NCBI GenBank assembly: GCA_002989075.1
Contig: PSQN01000012.1
Location: 744,001 to 808,000 of the forward strand
Direction: 5' to 3'
DNA: 64,000 nucleotides
Source: Arthonia radiata
Lineage: Eukaryota; Ascomycota; Arthoniomycetes; Arthoniales; Arthoniaceae
Translations under genes and position numbers: made by a program
Notes under the pieces: generated by a model
What the model was told of the DNA's origin: nothing
The model's input: only the letters and a program-made list of their open reading frames with translations
Database searches by the model: none
Shown: positions 36,757 through 48,828 of the stretch, one piece after another
Layout of the letters: each line of letters starts with the position of its first letter
Numbering within the stretch: position 1 is the stretch's first letter

Positions 36757-38444
36757 CTATAGATTATATATTGTTAGTTAAAGATATTAGTACTAACTAT
36801 ATAATTCTAAACCTCTAATAAGGTAGTTTACTAGTTATTGTAGACGTAAGTAAATATATCTTAGAATATTATTAATATCTTTATTAGCGCTTAAATTCCT
36901 CTTATAAAAGGCTAACTAATAAAGTCTCTATATTATTTCTTCTTAACGAATTAGAGTTTACTCTTTTTAATTAGTATTGTTCTTAAGAAAGGATTCTATA
37001 TTATTAGAATCTATATTTTTATCTTTAAGTTATTATCTTATCTATAACGTATCGTAGCTGTTATCTTACTTAGCTTCTATAGTATATTCTTTTTTAAATT
37101 TCTCTTAAGTTTTTAAGTAAGATAATTTAAGTTATTCTTAAATAAGACTTAGTTTTTATATTAAACCTTGTTTTAGAGATATTAGTTTCTTTAGCTATTA
37201 TTTTAACTCTAATTTATTAGATTTATAGGTCGTATAATTATTATTGTAGTACGCGGTTTAAAATAGTATTTTATATAGTATAACCGTACTCTATATTTAA
37301 TGTCTTAGAATAGTATAGTTAATGTTATTTTAGTTCTATAGGTTCTATTGTTCCCGTTCTGTTTGTTGTTTCTTTATTTTCTTCTATAACTTATTGTCTG
37401 TATTCTAGTTTATATATAACTTAAATAGATTTAATTTTAATAGAAGTCTTAGGTCTTAGAGCGTATTGTATAGTTTTACTAGGGTAGTTATATTAAATTG
37501 TTGTCGAAGAGAGTAGAGTTTTTAAGGTCGATTGTTATATCTACTTTATTTAGTACTATTAAACTATTATTTCTTAGAACAATATTTCTTAACTTAATAC
37601 CCTAGTTTTCTGTAGTATAAGTATAGCTTATTCTTTATTTTATGTTCTCTTTTCTGATTATTTAATTTTTCTTAAGGCCTTATAAATTTTAACTCTATTA
37701 GATTACCTCAATCTTATTATAAATTTGCTCGATTCTTTATTCTATAGAATCTATTAGTAAGGTTACCCTTCTTTTTTATTTATCTTTTAAAGTTACTATC
37801 GTTAATTTTCTTTGCTCGTTATATAAAGCTATTAAAATATTAAACTTCTCTTTATAAATATAGATTATTTTCTTAATATAATTCTTAAGTTCTTTATAAA
37901 AGATCTTAATAAGAGGTTTTTTGTTCTATTCTATTTAATTAGTATACTGTATAAATTCGACGGTATATCTACTTACTAGTCTTATTTACTTAAGGTTTTA
38001 AAGCTTTTTAGTAGTGACGCGTTTAGCGTCGGTTTATTTAAAGATTTTATAAAGCTTTCTCTAAAAGAAAATAAAGCTAGCAAAAAATCTATTAGTATCC
38101 TTACGCCTACTCTTTATTAGATTAAATAAGAAGTCGTTAAGATAGTACTTAATTTACTTATAAATATCTCTGTTTATATAAGAGGTAGTAAATAAAACTA
38201 TAGTAGTATCGTTTAGAAACTAATTTTTATAAGTTTTAAAGTATATAACTAAGCGTATTAAGAATAAAGTAACTTTAGAACGTTTATTTAAGAAACTTTT
38301 TTCTATATTAGTGTTAACGTTTGATATCTTACTTATACTAGCTATTCTATTAGCTAACCTATCTATAGCGTTGCGGCTATTAGATACTAAAGTAGTAGAT
38401 ATAATTAATCTACTTTCTCTTATTTTATAGCGAGTCTATTAAAG

Positions 38445-38894
38445 TATAACGTTAGTCGCTAAAAGAATTAAACTAAGGCTTACTTATCTTATATACTTAT
38501 TGACCTTAGTAAGAGGTATCTTATATACTAGAGACTAAAAGATAGAAAAGGCGAAATAGATTATAAAAGGTAAGAGAAGCTTAACTAAAGTAAATAAAAG
38601 GTAAAATACGTTATTTAAATATAGTTAAGAAACTTATATTTAAATATTAAATTAACACACTAAAGTTTATTTTAAGGTTAATAATTAGTTTAGCTATATA
38701 GTTTAAAGTATAAAAGTATGTTTTTCTATATTTAATAGTTTTAATAGTCCCTTTGTTATATAATTAGAATTCTATTACAATATAGCAACGTTACCGACGT
38801 CGCTATATTAAAGTTGTTGGGTATACTGTATAATACTTTAATGAGGCTAGCTGCCCTTAGCCTTGTACTAGCCTAATGTAGTAAGATCGTAACA
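38445..38894 (-). repeat. Gypsy A 5' LTR
   Basis: 450 bp, inverted relative to the Gypsy B and C LTRs, with the same internal palindrome. It pairs with 13591-14040 across about 25 kb of nested insertions. Confidence 0.85.
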
Positions 38895-39110
38895 CTAACC
38901 TTCTAAAGTTAAAACTAAATAATAATAATGCTATTTTAGTTTTAATTAATAAACTTATTAAACTAAAAATCTTTCTTTTCTATAAGTTTAGTTTAAATAA
39001 TATAAATATAGAGTTAATAGTAAATTTAATATACAAAAATATATAGTATAAGTAAGAACTTTTACAATTATTAATATTTAACTAGGTCCTCTATTTTATA
39101 AGTATAGTTT
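38895..39110. other. AT-rich relic sequence between Gypsy A and Gypsy C
   Basis: 216 bp of very AT-rich sequence without a gene. It is part of the old layer that both Gypsy A and Gypsy C entered. Its last five bases, AGTTT, are the left target duplication of copy C. Confidence 0.5.
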
Positions 39111-39561
39111 TGTTACAATCTTACTACATTAGGCTAGTACAAGGCTGAGCGCAGTTAGCCTTATTAGAGCATTATATAGTATACCCGACGACCTCAATAT
39201 AGCGACGTCGGCAACGTTGCTATATCGCAATAGGATCCCGACTACGCGATAAAGAAAGTATCGGGACCGTTAAATATAGAGAGACATACCTTTATACCTT
39301 AGACTATATAGCTGGACTAATAGCTAACCTTAGAATAAACTTTAGTCTATTAACTTAATATCTAAATATAAGTTCTTTAACTATATTTAAGTAACGTACT
39401 TTACTTTCTGTCTACTTTAGTTAAGCCCTCTCTTACCTTTAGTAATCTGTCTCGCCTCTCCTATCTTTTAGTCTCTAGCATACAAGACACCCCCCACTAA
39501 GGTCAATAAGCACACAAGGTAAGTAAGCCTTAGTTCGGTTCTTCTAGCGACCGGCGTTATA
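39111..39561 (+). repeat. Gypsy C 5' LTR
   Basis: 451 bp, starting TGTTACAATC and ending GCGTTATA. It contains the family palindrome near 39196-39226. Confidence 0.9.
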
Positions 39562-42500
39562 CTTTAATAGACTCGCTACGAAAGTAGAGAAAGCAGATTA
39601 GTTATATCTACTACTTTAGTACCCAACAGCCGCGACGCTGCGGATAGATTGGCCAACAGAATGGCTAGTACGAGTAAGATATCGAACGTTAATACTAAGA
39701 TAGAAAAAAGCTTCTTAAGTAAACGTTCTGAAGTTACTTTATTCTTAATACGCCTAGCTATATACTTTAGAACTTATAAAGACTAGTTCCTAAACGATAC
39801 TACTATAGTTCTATTCGCTACCTTTTATATAAATAGAGATGCTTATAAGTAAATTAAGTACTATCTCGACGATTTCTTATTTACCCCGATAAAGAGCAGG
39901 CGCGAGGACACCGATGAGTTCTTTACTAGCTTTATCTTCTTTTAAAAGAAGCTTCGTAAAATCTTTAAATAGACCGACGCTAAACGCGTCGCTATTAGGA
40001 AGCTTAGAAACCTTAAGCAGATAGGACCAGCAAGCAGGTACGCCGCCGAATTTATACAGTATACTAATTAAATAGAATAGAACAAGAAACCCCTTATCGA
40101 GACTTTTTACAAAGGACTTAAGGATTATATTAAGAAAATAATTTATATTTGTAAAGAGAAGTTTAATAATCTCGATAGTTTTATACAACGAGCAAAGAAG
40201 ATCGACGATAGTAACTTTAAAAGATAAATAGAAAAGAAGGGTAACCCTACTAATAGGTTCTATAGAACAAAGAATCGAGCAAACTTATAATAAGACCGAG
40301 GCAATCTAATAGAGTTAGATTTTATAAAGTCTCGAGGAAAACTAAACAACCAGGAACAAGAACATAGAATAAAGAACAAGCTATACTTATATTACGGAAA
40401 ACTAGGGTATTAAGTTAAAGAATACCGTTCTAAGAAATAACAGTTCAACAGTACTAGCAGAAACGAGCATAACAATCGATCTTAGAAACCCCGTCTCCTA
40501 CGACAACAGTTTAATATAACTACCTAGACACAGAAGGACAATAATCGCAATAAGGCGATAGAATTACTAGCAGCCTTCTTCGACCGCTGGTATATAAGCC
40601 CGATGGGGGATCGTTCTCTTTAAGAATTGGGTCTTCTATTAAGAATCAACCAGAACTGGTACGAGTATGTTACCGGACTAACTAAGAAGCAGAAGAATAC
40701 CTATTGGGGTGCCTTCTGTAACTAAAAAGACACTTATTTAGTTACTTCCGATAAGAAGCACAACAAACTAAACTTATTTAATTTATACAAAAACTGGGAT
40801 ACAGACAGTAAGTTATAGGAAGAAACAAAGGAACGATAAATGAAACAGAAACAACAAAATCTATAGGACTGGGACAACATTAACCGCGCTATTCCGAGGC
40901 AGCAGGTACGAGATACCGTTGCACTACACGAAACACTATTCTAAACTGCGTGCTACAATAACAATTATACGATTTATAAATCTAATAAACAAGAGTTAGA
41001 ATAGTAGCTAAAGAAACCGATATCTCTAAAACAAGGTTCGATATAAGAACTAGGCCTTACTCGAGAACGACCTAGGTTACCTTACCTAGAAACCCAAGGG
41101 GAATCTAAGAAAGAACAGACTGTAGAAGCTAAGTAAGATAGCAGCTACGATGCGTTATAGGCAAGACAACGACTCGAAGACGAAAATATAAATTCTAATA
41201 GTACAGAATTCTCGCTTAAGAACGACACTAATTAGGAAGAGTAAATCCTAATCCGTTGGGAAGAAATAATATAGAGACTTTGTTAGTTGGCCTTTTACGA
41301 TAGAAAGTTAAGCGCTAATAGAGATATTAACAATATTCTAGAATATATTTACTTACGTCTACGGCGACCGGTAGACTACCTTATTAGAGGTTTAGAATTG
41401 TGTAGTTAGTACTAATATCTTTAACTAACAATGTACAACTTATAAATACAACGAGTTTTAACTAGTAATGGTTGTATAATTAAAGCAGAGATCGTAAACA
41501 ATAAACTAGACGTTATAATAAAAGTAGTATTAGAACACCTTATATAGATATTCTTATAGTAAATTAACCGACAATAGGTTTCGGTATCTAAAATACTCTA
41601 GAACGTATACAATTAATAGGGAAAAGACTAGGCCGACTGCTTTAAGGACAGTAGTACTAGCTCGTTCAACGGTTAGACCCTCTAAAAGTTTAGCTCTACG
41701 CAAGCTTAGCTGCCTACAGAATATATCTGCATACTTAAACAACAATAAACTATAGAAATATTAAAATTATAATCGATTTAGGCGTAACAGGCAACTTTAT
41801 CTCAATACGCTACGTTAAGGAGTACCAAATACAAACACAAAAAAAGAAATTACTCTACGCACTATCTAAATTTCAAGGGGCAGAGGGAAGAGTCGACTAC
41901 AAGACTTCGCCAATAGGTATAATAATTAAGAACTATTAGAAAGAAATTACTTATAATATTGTAGATATTAATCAGTATTACGCTGTACTAGGTATACTTT
42001 AGTTGCAACAATATAACCTAGAAGTAGATTAGAGAACTAAGAAACTCCTCTTTATTAGGTACAAACACTCTAGATAAGAGTCGTTCTACGGAATAAATAC
42101 CCTACAAGCTGTTTTTAGTAGTAAGGATAAGGAGCGCAATAAAGAACTTATACAGGTTAGCACTACTATACTTCGACATTTAGATATCTTATAAGAAAAG
42201 TCTAACGTAGTATCTTGTCTATAGCTAGCTACACGCAAGTATAAATAAGAGACAACTGTACGCCAACGATTCTATACGACAACAAGTACTTAGTTAATTA
42301 CTAAGATACCTAAGGAATACAATTAATTCCGATACCTGTTTAAAGAAGCTAAGCTAAACTTAGCTCTCTTAGAATACAAACCGTAGGATTACACAATACC
42401 TTTATAAGAAGGCAAAACGCTAATATTTGGTCTAATATACTCTCTATTAGAAGCAGAAAATTAAGCACTCCGCGATTATTTTAACGAGAACCTTAAGAAA

Positions 42501-45439
42501 AGATTTATTTAGAAGTTAACATTACCAGCCGAATACCTAATACTCTTTATACTAAAGAAGAATAGCAAACTACGACTCTACGTAGATTATAGACAACTAA
42601 ACAGAGTAATTATTAAAAACCGGTATCCTTTACTACGTATCGACGAAATAACAGATTAATTGTATAACGCGCAATAGTTTACTAAGTTTAACCTACGAGG
42701 AGCCTATAACTTAATCTATATAAAGGAAGGCGAAGAATAGAAAATAGCCTTCTATACTAGATATAGACTTTTTAAGTATTACGTAATGCCCTTCGGGCTA
42801 ATAAACGCTCTAGCATTATTTTAGAAACTAATTAACAATATACTTAGCGATTACCTAAATATATTTATAACTACTTATCTAAACGATATTCTAGTGTATA
42901 GCCGTATACTAGAAGAATATAAGAAATATATTAAGAAGGTATTAGAAAGATTGGTACGTGCCGATTTACAAATCAATATCGAGAAAACCTAGTTTTACCA
43001 ACAATCCGTCGAATTTCTTAGATTTATAATTACCGAGCACGGTCTTCAAATAGAAGATTTAAAGATCCAATCCGTTTTAACCTAGCCTATACTAAAGAAT
43101 GTAAAACAGTTACAATAGTTTCTTAGCTTTACTAACTATTATAAACGATAGATATCTAACTTTAGCCGAATTATAGCACCGCTGTCTTAACAAACGAAGT
43201 AATCGACAGAATTCTTCTAAACGCAGAAAGAACAATTAGTATTTAAAGAACTTAAAGAAGCTTTTAAGATTAGGCCCGTACTAGCAATATTTAACCCTAA
43301 CCTACCGATTATTATAGAAATAGACGCGTTAGACTATATAATTGGAGCATATATAAGTTAAAACAATAAAGAAAGAAAGCTTAGACTAGTAGCTTTGTAC
43401 TTAAAAAAGATATTACTTATAGAACAGAACTACAATATTTACGATAAAGAGCTTTTAGCCATTATAGCAGCATTTAAAATATAGCGAGCTTACCTAGAAG
43501 GAGCAAACTATACAATTATAGTATATATAAACTACAAAAACCTAACTTATTTTACGACAACAAAGAAACTCAACCGCAGACAAGTTAGATAGTTAGAAAC
43601 TATAGCTCTATACAACTTTATTATTACCTACAAGAAGGGTTCCGAGAACGATAGGGCCGACGCTCTAAGCTAACGACTAGATTTAATAACAAGGAATACG
43701 TCGAGCATACAATATTTTGAGAATACAATAACAAGATTAGATACAATTAATTGGCTATAACAACCGAGTTTGTTATTAAACCAGACAGCTGAATCCCAGA
43801 CATCCTAAACGACCCTAAAACCTACTAAGAAAACGAGAAACGACACCTAGGTTTAACTAAGAACAATAAGGAATATTACGAATTCTAAGGCAAAATCTAC
43901 GTCCCGAGGAATCTAATCCAAAACATTATTAGTAACTTCTACGATAACCTAACTAAAGGACATAAAGGCATCGACAATACTATAGAAAAGATTACAAGAA
44001 CCTACTATATCCCGAGGATCCGATACTACGTTAAGAATTATATCTAAGAATACGATATATGCGTAAGAACTAAGTACCCGAGGCATTTACTATATAGTGA
44101 ACTACAACTACTTAAGATACCCGAAAGACTATAGTATATAGTCTTACTAGACTTTATTACTAAGTTACTAACCTCTAAGGATCTACTTATAGAAGTAGCT
44201 TACGACGCTATCCTAGTTATATACAACAAACTAACAAAGTACGCGTACTTTGTATCTTACAAGGAAGCTAGCAACTTAGAACAGTTAGTATATACCTTCC
44301 TTTAGATTATCTTAGCAAACTATAGCTAACCGCAAAGAATTGTCTTAGACAGAGATTAGAAATTCGTCTTACGATTTTAAATATTTCTAATACAACAGCT
44401 AGAAACAAAATAAAAAATATTAACGTTATTCTATCTACAAACGGACGGACAAACAGAACGAACAAATTAAATACTAGAATAGTATCTCTGGGCATACATT
44501 AACTACTAGTAGAGCGACTAGGTATAGTTACTACTAGTAGCGCAAGCAGCGTACAACGATACAAAGAACGATACAACTAAGACAACTCCGTTCTACGCCT
44601 TATATAGCTATTACCCTCTTTAAAGAAGACAACTACAAAGTACTACAGAGAACGAATTAGCTACACGAATAGCTATAAATATAAAATACCTGCACTAGTA
44701 GTTAAAGGCTGACAGCGAGTTTATTACGGAACGAACGAAAAAATGGTATAACAAGTTAAGGACGACCCTAAATATAGACATAAAAGAGGGGGAAAGAGCT
44801 TACTTGCTTATAAGAAACTTAAAAATTATTAGACTAAGCAAAAAACTTGACTATATTAAGACAAAACCGTTTAAAATCCTACAGCAATTAGGACCCGTAA
44901 TATTTAAACTTAAACTCTTAAAGACAATAAGAATATATCCTGTATTCTACGTAGCGCTGTTAGAACCAGCCTACTCTTAAGAAGTAGAACGACCTAACCT
45001 AGAAATCCTTTCTAACAATTAAGAACCCGAGTATAAGGTCGAAACAATTCGAGCCTATAGACAATACCGAGACAAACGACAGTATCTTATAAAGTAGAAA
45101 GGATATCTTAAATACAAAAATTAATGGAAACTAGAATAAAACCTAATCAACTATAAAGACACTATTCGACGATATTGGGACTAGAATATTAATCGGTCGT
45201 AGCAGCACTAACACCCTAATCTACTATCTAGTGTGCTTTACTAGCACTTAGGTTATTTATAAACGAACCAGCCTACTATATTAGTGACCTACTATCTAAC
45301 TTCGGAAACGAATTGTTACAAAAATCTATACTTAGGCTACTTAGTATATCTACAATATTACTACTAAACATAGCTGCTAGCTATTCTTCTTTAAACAATA
45401 TATTATTCTAATTTATTTTATTTTATATCTAAATACGCA

Positions 45440-45844
45440 ATCTTTTAAGCTCCTTCTTTAAATCTATAACCGCCGCTTTAATAACTTTACGCTATCTTTT
45501 CGCCGTACGAATAACTTTCTTTTCTTTCGCTAAACGCTTACGTTGCTTTTAGAGGGCATTCGACACCTGTAAGTACTAAGAACAGATACTTTGAGCTAAA
45601 ATAAGTTAGACTTACACTAAAAACAGACGTAAGATAGAAACTAACTATTCTTTAACGACGGGCGAACGTTATATAACTTCTTATTACGAGTATACATAAA
45701 ACACGATGTCTTTCTAGACTTTAGAACATACTTCTTATTTAGATAAACGTAGCGGAAACACAGAGGTATCTCTCGACTATAGACTTTAGTAAGGACAGTA
45801 TTAATCTCGAGCGCTTTATTAGCGTTAGAGACTTTCTTAACTTT
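45440..45844 (-). other. Antisense open reading frame remnant in the Gypsy C 3' region
   Basis: Between the integrase end and the 3' LTR, the minus strand (antisense to the element) reads open for about 68 codons (45844-45641). It is rich in Lys, Arg and evenly spaced Cys/Tyr. Further down (about 45560-45440) comes a Lys/Arg/Leu/Ala-rich stretch that could form a coiled coil. The same frame is open at the same place in Gypsy A, although the sequences have diverged. It is treated as a fossil part of the element; the family is not recognised with certainty. Confidence 0.5.
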
Positions 45845-45945
45845 AGGTATAACGACTTATAGAACTAGATCTACTATAGAAGAGCAACAAAGTTTTAATG
45901 TCTTTAGAACCGTCAAGAACGACTAGCCTTAAAGAGGAGACCTTG

Positions 45946-46396
45946 TATTACGATCTTACTACATTAGGCTAGTACAAGGCTAAGCGTAGCCAGCCTTATT
46001 AGAGCATTATACAGTATACCCGACGACTCCGATATAGCGACGTTAGTAACGTCGCTATATCGCAATAGGATTCCGACTACGCGACAAAGAAAGTGTTAAG
46101 ACTGTCGAATACAGAGAGACATACCTTTATACCTTAAACTATATAGCTAGACTAATAGCCGATCTTAGAATAAACTTTAGTCTATTAACTTAATATCTAA
46201 ATATAAGTTTCTTAACTATATTTAGGTAACGTACTTTATCTTCTATCTACTTTAGTTAAGCTTCCTCTTACTCTTAGTAATCTGTCTCGCCTCTCCTACC
46301 TTTTAGTCTCTAGCACACAAGATACCCCTCATTAAGGTTAACAAGTACACAAGGTAAGTAAGCCTTAGTTTGGTTCTCCTAGCGACCGGCGTTACA
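45946..46396 (+). repeat. Gypsy C 3' LTR
   Basis: 451 bp, the same length as the 5' LTR, ending GGCGTTACA and followed directly by the duplication AGTTT. Confidence 0.9.
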
Positions 46397-47847
46397 AGTT
46401 TAAAAATACTTAATAAAGTAACTAAAAGTAAATACTAAGCTATTAATAGTATATTACCTCTAAATTAATAAAAATTTAAAGTTTTATCTTAAAGTATAAA
46501 AGTATATCTTTATATATTTATTAATTAATTTTAAAATAACTAGTATAATATACTTTTAGTAGTAAAACTAACAGCTAATACTATAGTTTCTAAAATAACT
46601 AAATATTACTATATAAAATAATATATAGATACAAACCTAAAATAAGCTTTAAATCTATTACTAAAGCTATTAATTAAAACTAATTAGTATATAATAAAGT
46701 ATAAAAAGATAAAATAGACTTAATAGTAAGTAAGTTTAAAGAACTTTAAGCTTAAGATAAAGTAAGTATAAAAGAAATATATCTAAAAATAATAAAATAG
46801 GCTAATAAACAGCGGTTTAATACTATATTTAAAATTAATAATAAAGTCTAGTTATTAACTAAAAGTATAAAGACTAACTAACTATTAAAGAAGCTTAATT
46901 ATAAGTATATTAAACTATATATAATTATATATTAATAAAAGAATATCTATACTCTTAACTTATTAATACTATTAAAGAACTCTAATTAACCTTTAAAAGG
47001 CTAAAAATATTTAAAATTAAAGCTAATTATAATAAATAATAATAATAATAGATAGTTAAAGATATTATTAATGTATAAAAGTATTAAAAGTAAATTTAAG
47101 CTTAAGTAAAATAGTATAAATATAATAAAGACCGCTAATAATATTTAATTAAAGACTTTAAATATACTTAACACTTACTAAAAAGTTTCTATAAATACTA
47201 TTTATATAAATTCTAACTAATATAGTTAAAACCCTTTATTATCTTACTAGTTAAGAATAATTAGCTAAATAAAGAGAGAGATAGTATTATAAAATTAGCT
47301 TAAATTAACTATTCACTATATTTAAAAGCTATTAATACGCCTATTATATTAAAAAGACTATTCTTTATTATAAATTATCTTTTAGGTTATCTTTTATTAA
47401 CGCTATCTTTTAGTTATTTAGATAAAGATAAAGACTTAATAAGTAGTTTTAACTAACTTAAACAGTAGGTTTAGCTTTTTAGATAGTTATTCTATAGCTT
47501 TAGAATTCTATTATTTCTCTATATAGTTAATAAGTTTATCTTAACGTTGTCTATAATACTAAGTACTTAGAAAGCTAGATATAAAAGAAGAAAGAATTCT
47601 AGCTAAGTAGCTTATACTAATTCTATACACTAAGCTAACTATATACTTATAATATTATATAATAAAGTAATAACTACTCTATTAAATATACTTACTAGAA
47701 TACTTAAATATATTATAGTTATAAAGAATAAAGGTTTTTAAAGTTACTACTAAATATAAAATATATAACTACTAAAAAGCTATAAGTTAAGCTTAAATTC
47801 TAAATATAAGGTAGTAAATTTTTTTATATTAAATATTATATAACTAT
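46397..47847. other. AT-rich relic sequence, family unknown
   Basis: About 1.45 kb of very AT-rich sequence with stops in all frames. It does not match the Gypsy or Copia copies of this window. With 13304-13590 and 38895-39110 it adds up to about 2 kb that was probably continuous before the LTR elements entered. That would fit a decayed DNA transposon, but no transposase motif can be read. Confidence 0.45.
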
Positions 47848-47902
47848 AAATCCCCTACAAATCCCCTACAAAAGCCCTACGAAGAGGGTACAACAATCCT
47901 AC
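47848..47902. repeat. Right-edge array of five 11-bp units
   Basis: The units are AAATCCCCTAC twice, AAAAGCCCTAC, GAAGAGGGTAC and AACAATCCTAC, following ATAACTAT. The array marks the right end of the AT-rich island and corresponds unit by unit, in the same orientation, to the left-edge array at 13249-13303. Confidence 0.65.
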
Positions 47903-48144
47903 GTACGCTTAAATATACTACCCTGCCGAAACGTTCAGGGTCTGAGTTAAATGAGACTAGCGTGAAAGTCGCGTCCATTACGCGTGTCATGAGCTTCCAT
48001 AAAGAGTAACCGCCCCCAGTGAGGCGAGCCCAAGACGTCCAAGCGTGCCAAGCCCCATCTTTCGTAGCTGTCCGCATCGTGGCACCCCATTATTGAGTTC
48101 ACGGACGATTTCCGCGCCTTTTAACGACTCTCAACGAACACATC

Positions 48145-48828
48145 ATGTCTCTTGCGCACAAGCTTACTAACCGACAATCAGAAGAGGGCGTTTACCTGGA
48201 GCGACCTGGCCAAGCTGTGTACTTCAATTTCCCAGCTGCTCACCGTAATAGCGTTACTAGTTTTCGGATACCTCCAGGATCCAAGTGGACGCCCTCGCCA
48301 CACTGGCATGAGGTGTATACCGAGAGATTCCGCGTTCACACTGGCAGAGTTCGTCTGATCGTTGATGGCCGCGTCAGTGAGATCACACCCAACAGTGGCG
48401 AGCAACGAATCCCGGCCTTTGCTGTGCATGAATTCATGCGTGCCGACGTCGACGCTGCTGAGCCTGACGAGGGCGATGTGATTGTTGAGGAGTGGACAGA
48501 CCCTAGCGATGGCTTCAAGGAGTGCTTCTTCCGCAACTTTAGCAGCCTCATCAAAGACGCGTCGCTGTTTGGCAAATACTTGCCCATACAGATGCTTTGC
48601 ACAATGAACTACTGCGACAACTACGAGGTGTGGGTGAGTGATCGATTTCCTAGATCGGTCACTCGTTTCATCACCCATGCCATCTACAACACTGCTTCTG
48701 CAATGGCCGAATGTTTTCAGCTATTGCCTTTGTATGGTGCGTACACGCCTGCGCGTTTGGCTGATGTGGCGCTTACGCGTGGACATTCTAATCGACTGCG
48801 GACTGAGATCCGCCAGAAGCACACGTGA
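48145..48828 (+). CDS. Cupin-fold protein, fungal, function unknown
   Basis: Single-exon gene of 227 aa. A cupin-like beta-barrel is suggested by motif 1 around residues 45-67 (PGSKWTPSPHWHEVYTERF, with His53, His55 and Glu57/60 as possible metal ligands, then Gly67). A motif-2-like segment follows at about 88-97 (RIPAFAVHEF, His95). The C-terminal 90 residues are alpha-helical in character (FFRNFSSLI, then a Cys-rich CTMNYCDNYEVW). Small fungal cupins of this kind include oxygenases, isomerases and unassigned enzymes; the substrate cannot be inferred. The start ATG follows a normal fungal leader about 240 bp to the right of the island edge. Codon use is ordinary, with no RIP decay. Confidence 0.75.
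   Translation: MSLAHKLTNRQSEEGVYLERPGQAVYFNFPAAHRNSVTSFRIPPGSKWTPSPHWHEVYTERFRVHTGRVRLIVDGRVSEITPNSGEQRIPAFAVHEFMRADVDAAEPDEGDVIVEEWTDPSDGFKECFFRNFSSLIKDASLFGKYLPIQMLCTMNYCDNYEVWVSDRFPRSVTRFITHAIYNTASAMAECFQLLPLYGAYTPARLADVALTRGHSNRLRTEIRQKHT

Larger units (their letters stand above)
13591..38894 (-). mobile_element. Gypsy (Ty3-like) LTR element copy A, nested host of other elements
   Basis: A fossil Ty3/Gypsy element on the minus strand, between LTRs at 38445-38894 (5' LTR) and 13591-14040 (3' LTR). It is split into 38444-36762 (gag part), 24161-20357 (protease, reverse transcriptase, RNase H, integrase part) and 14942-14041 (3' region) by Gypsy B and Copia 1. Removing these two leaves about 7.3 kb, or about 7.1 kb without the small insert at 14551, close to copy C. 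No clean target duplication is visible at its own ends (AATAG and CTAAC flank it). It is heavily broken, with dozens of breaks, and is the oldest of the nested set because both other elements cut it. Mutations are of RIP type. Confidence 0.88.
39111..46396 (+). mobile_element. Gypsy (Ty3-like) LTR element copy C, uninterrupted
   Basis: A fossil Ty3/Gypsy element of 7286 bp with 451-bp LTRs and a perfect 5-bp duplication, AGTTT (39106-39110 and 46397-46401). Gag lies at about 39600-41400 and protease at about 41700-41950. Reverse transcriptase lies at about 42500-43050 (recognisable VDYRQLN-type motif), RNase H at about 43250-43550 and integrase at about 43850-44650. A 3' region of about 0.75 kb follows pol. 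It has no insertions and higher GC than copies A and B, so it is either younger or was less often mutated. It is broken at dozens of places by RIP-type changes. Confidence 0.93.

Noticed and set aside
39877-40188. 103-codon ORF antisense to gag of Gypsy C
   Set aside because: It is not open in copies A or B, and RIP on the sense strand easily leaves antisense frames open.
13220-47900. The island as a Starship-type giant cargo element or a horizontally transferred gene cluster
   Set aside because: No tyrosine-recombinase captain gene and no cargo gene is visible; almost all of the sequence is explained by five LTR elements and about 2 kb of old repeat.
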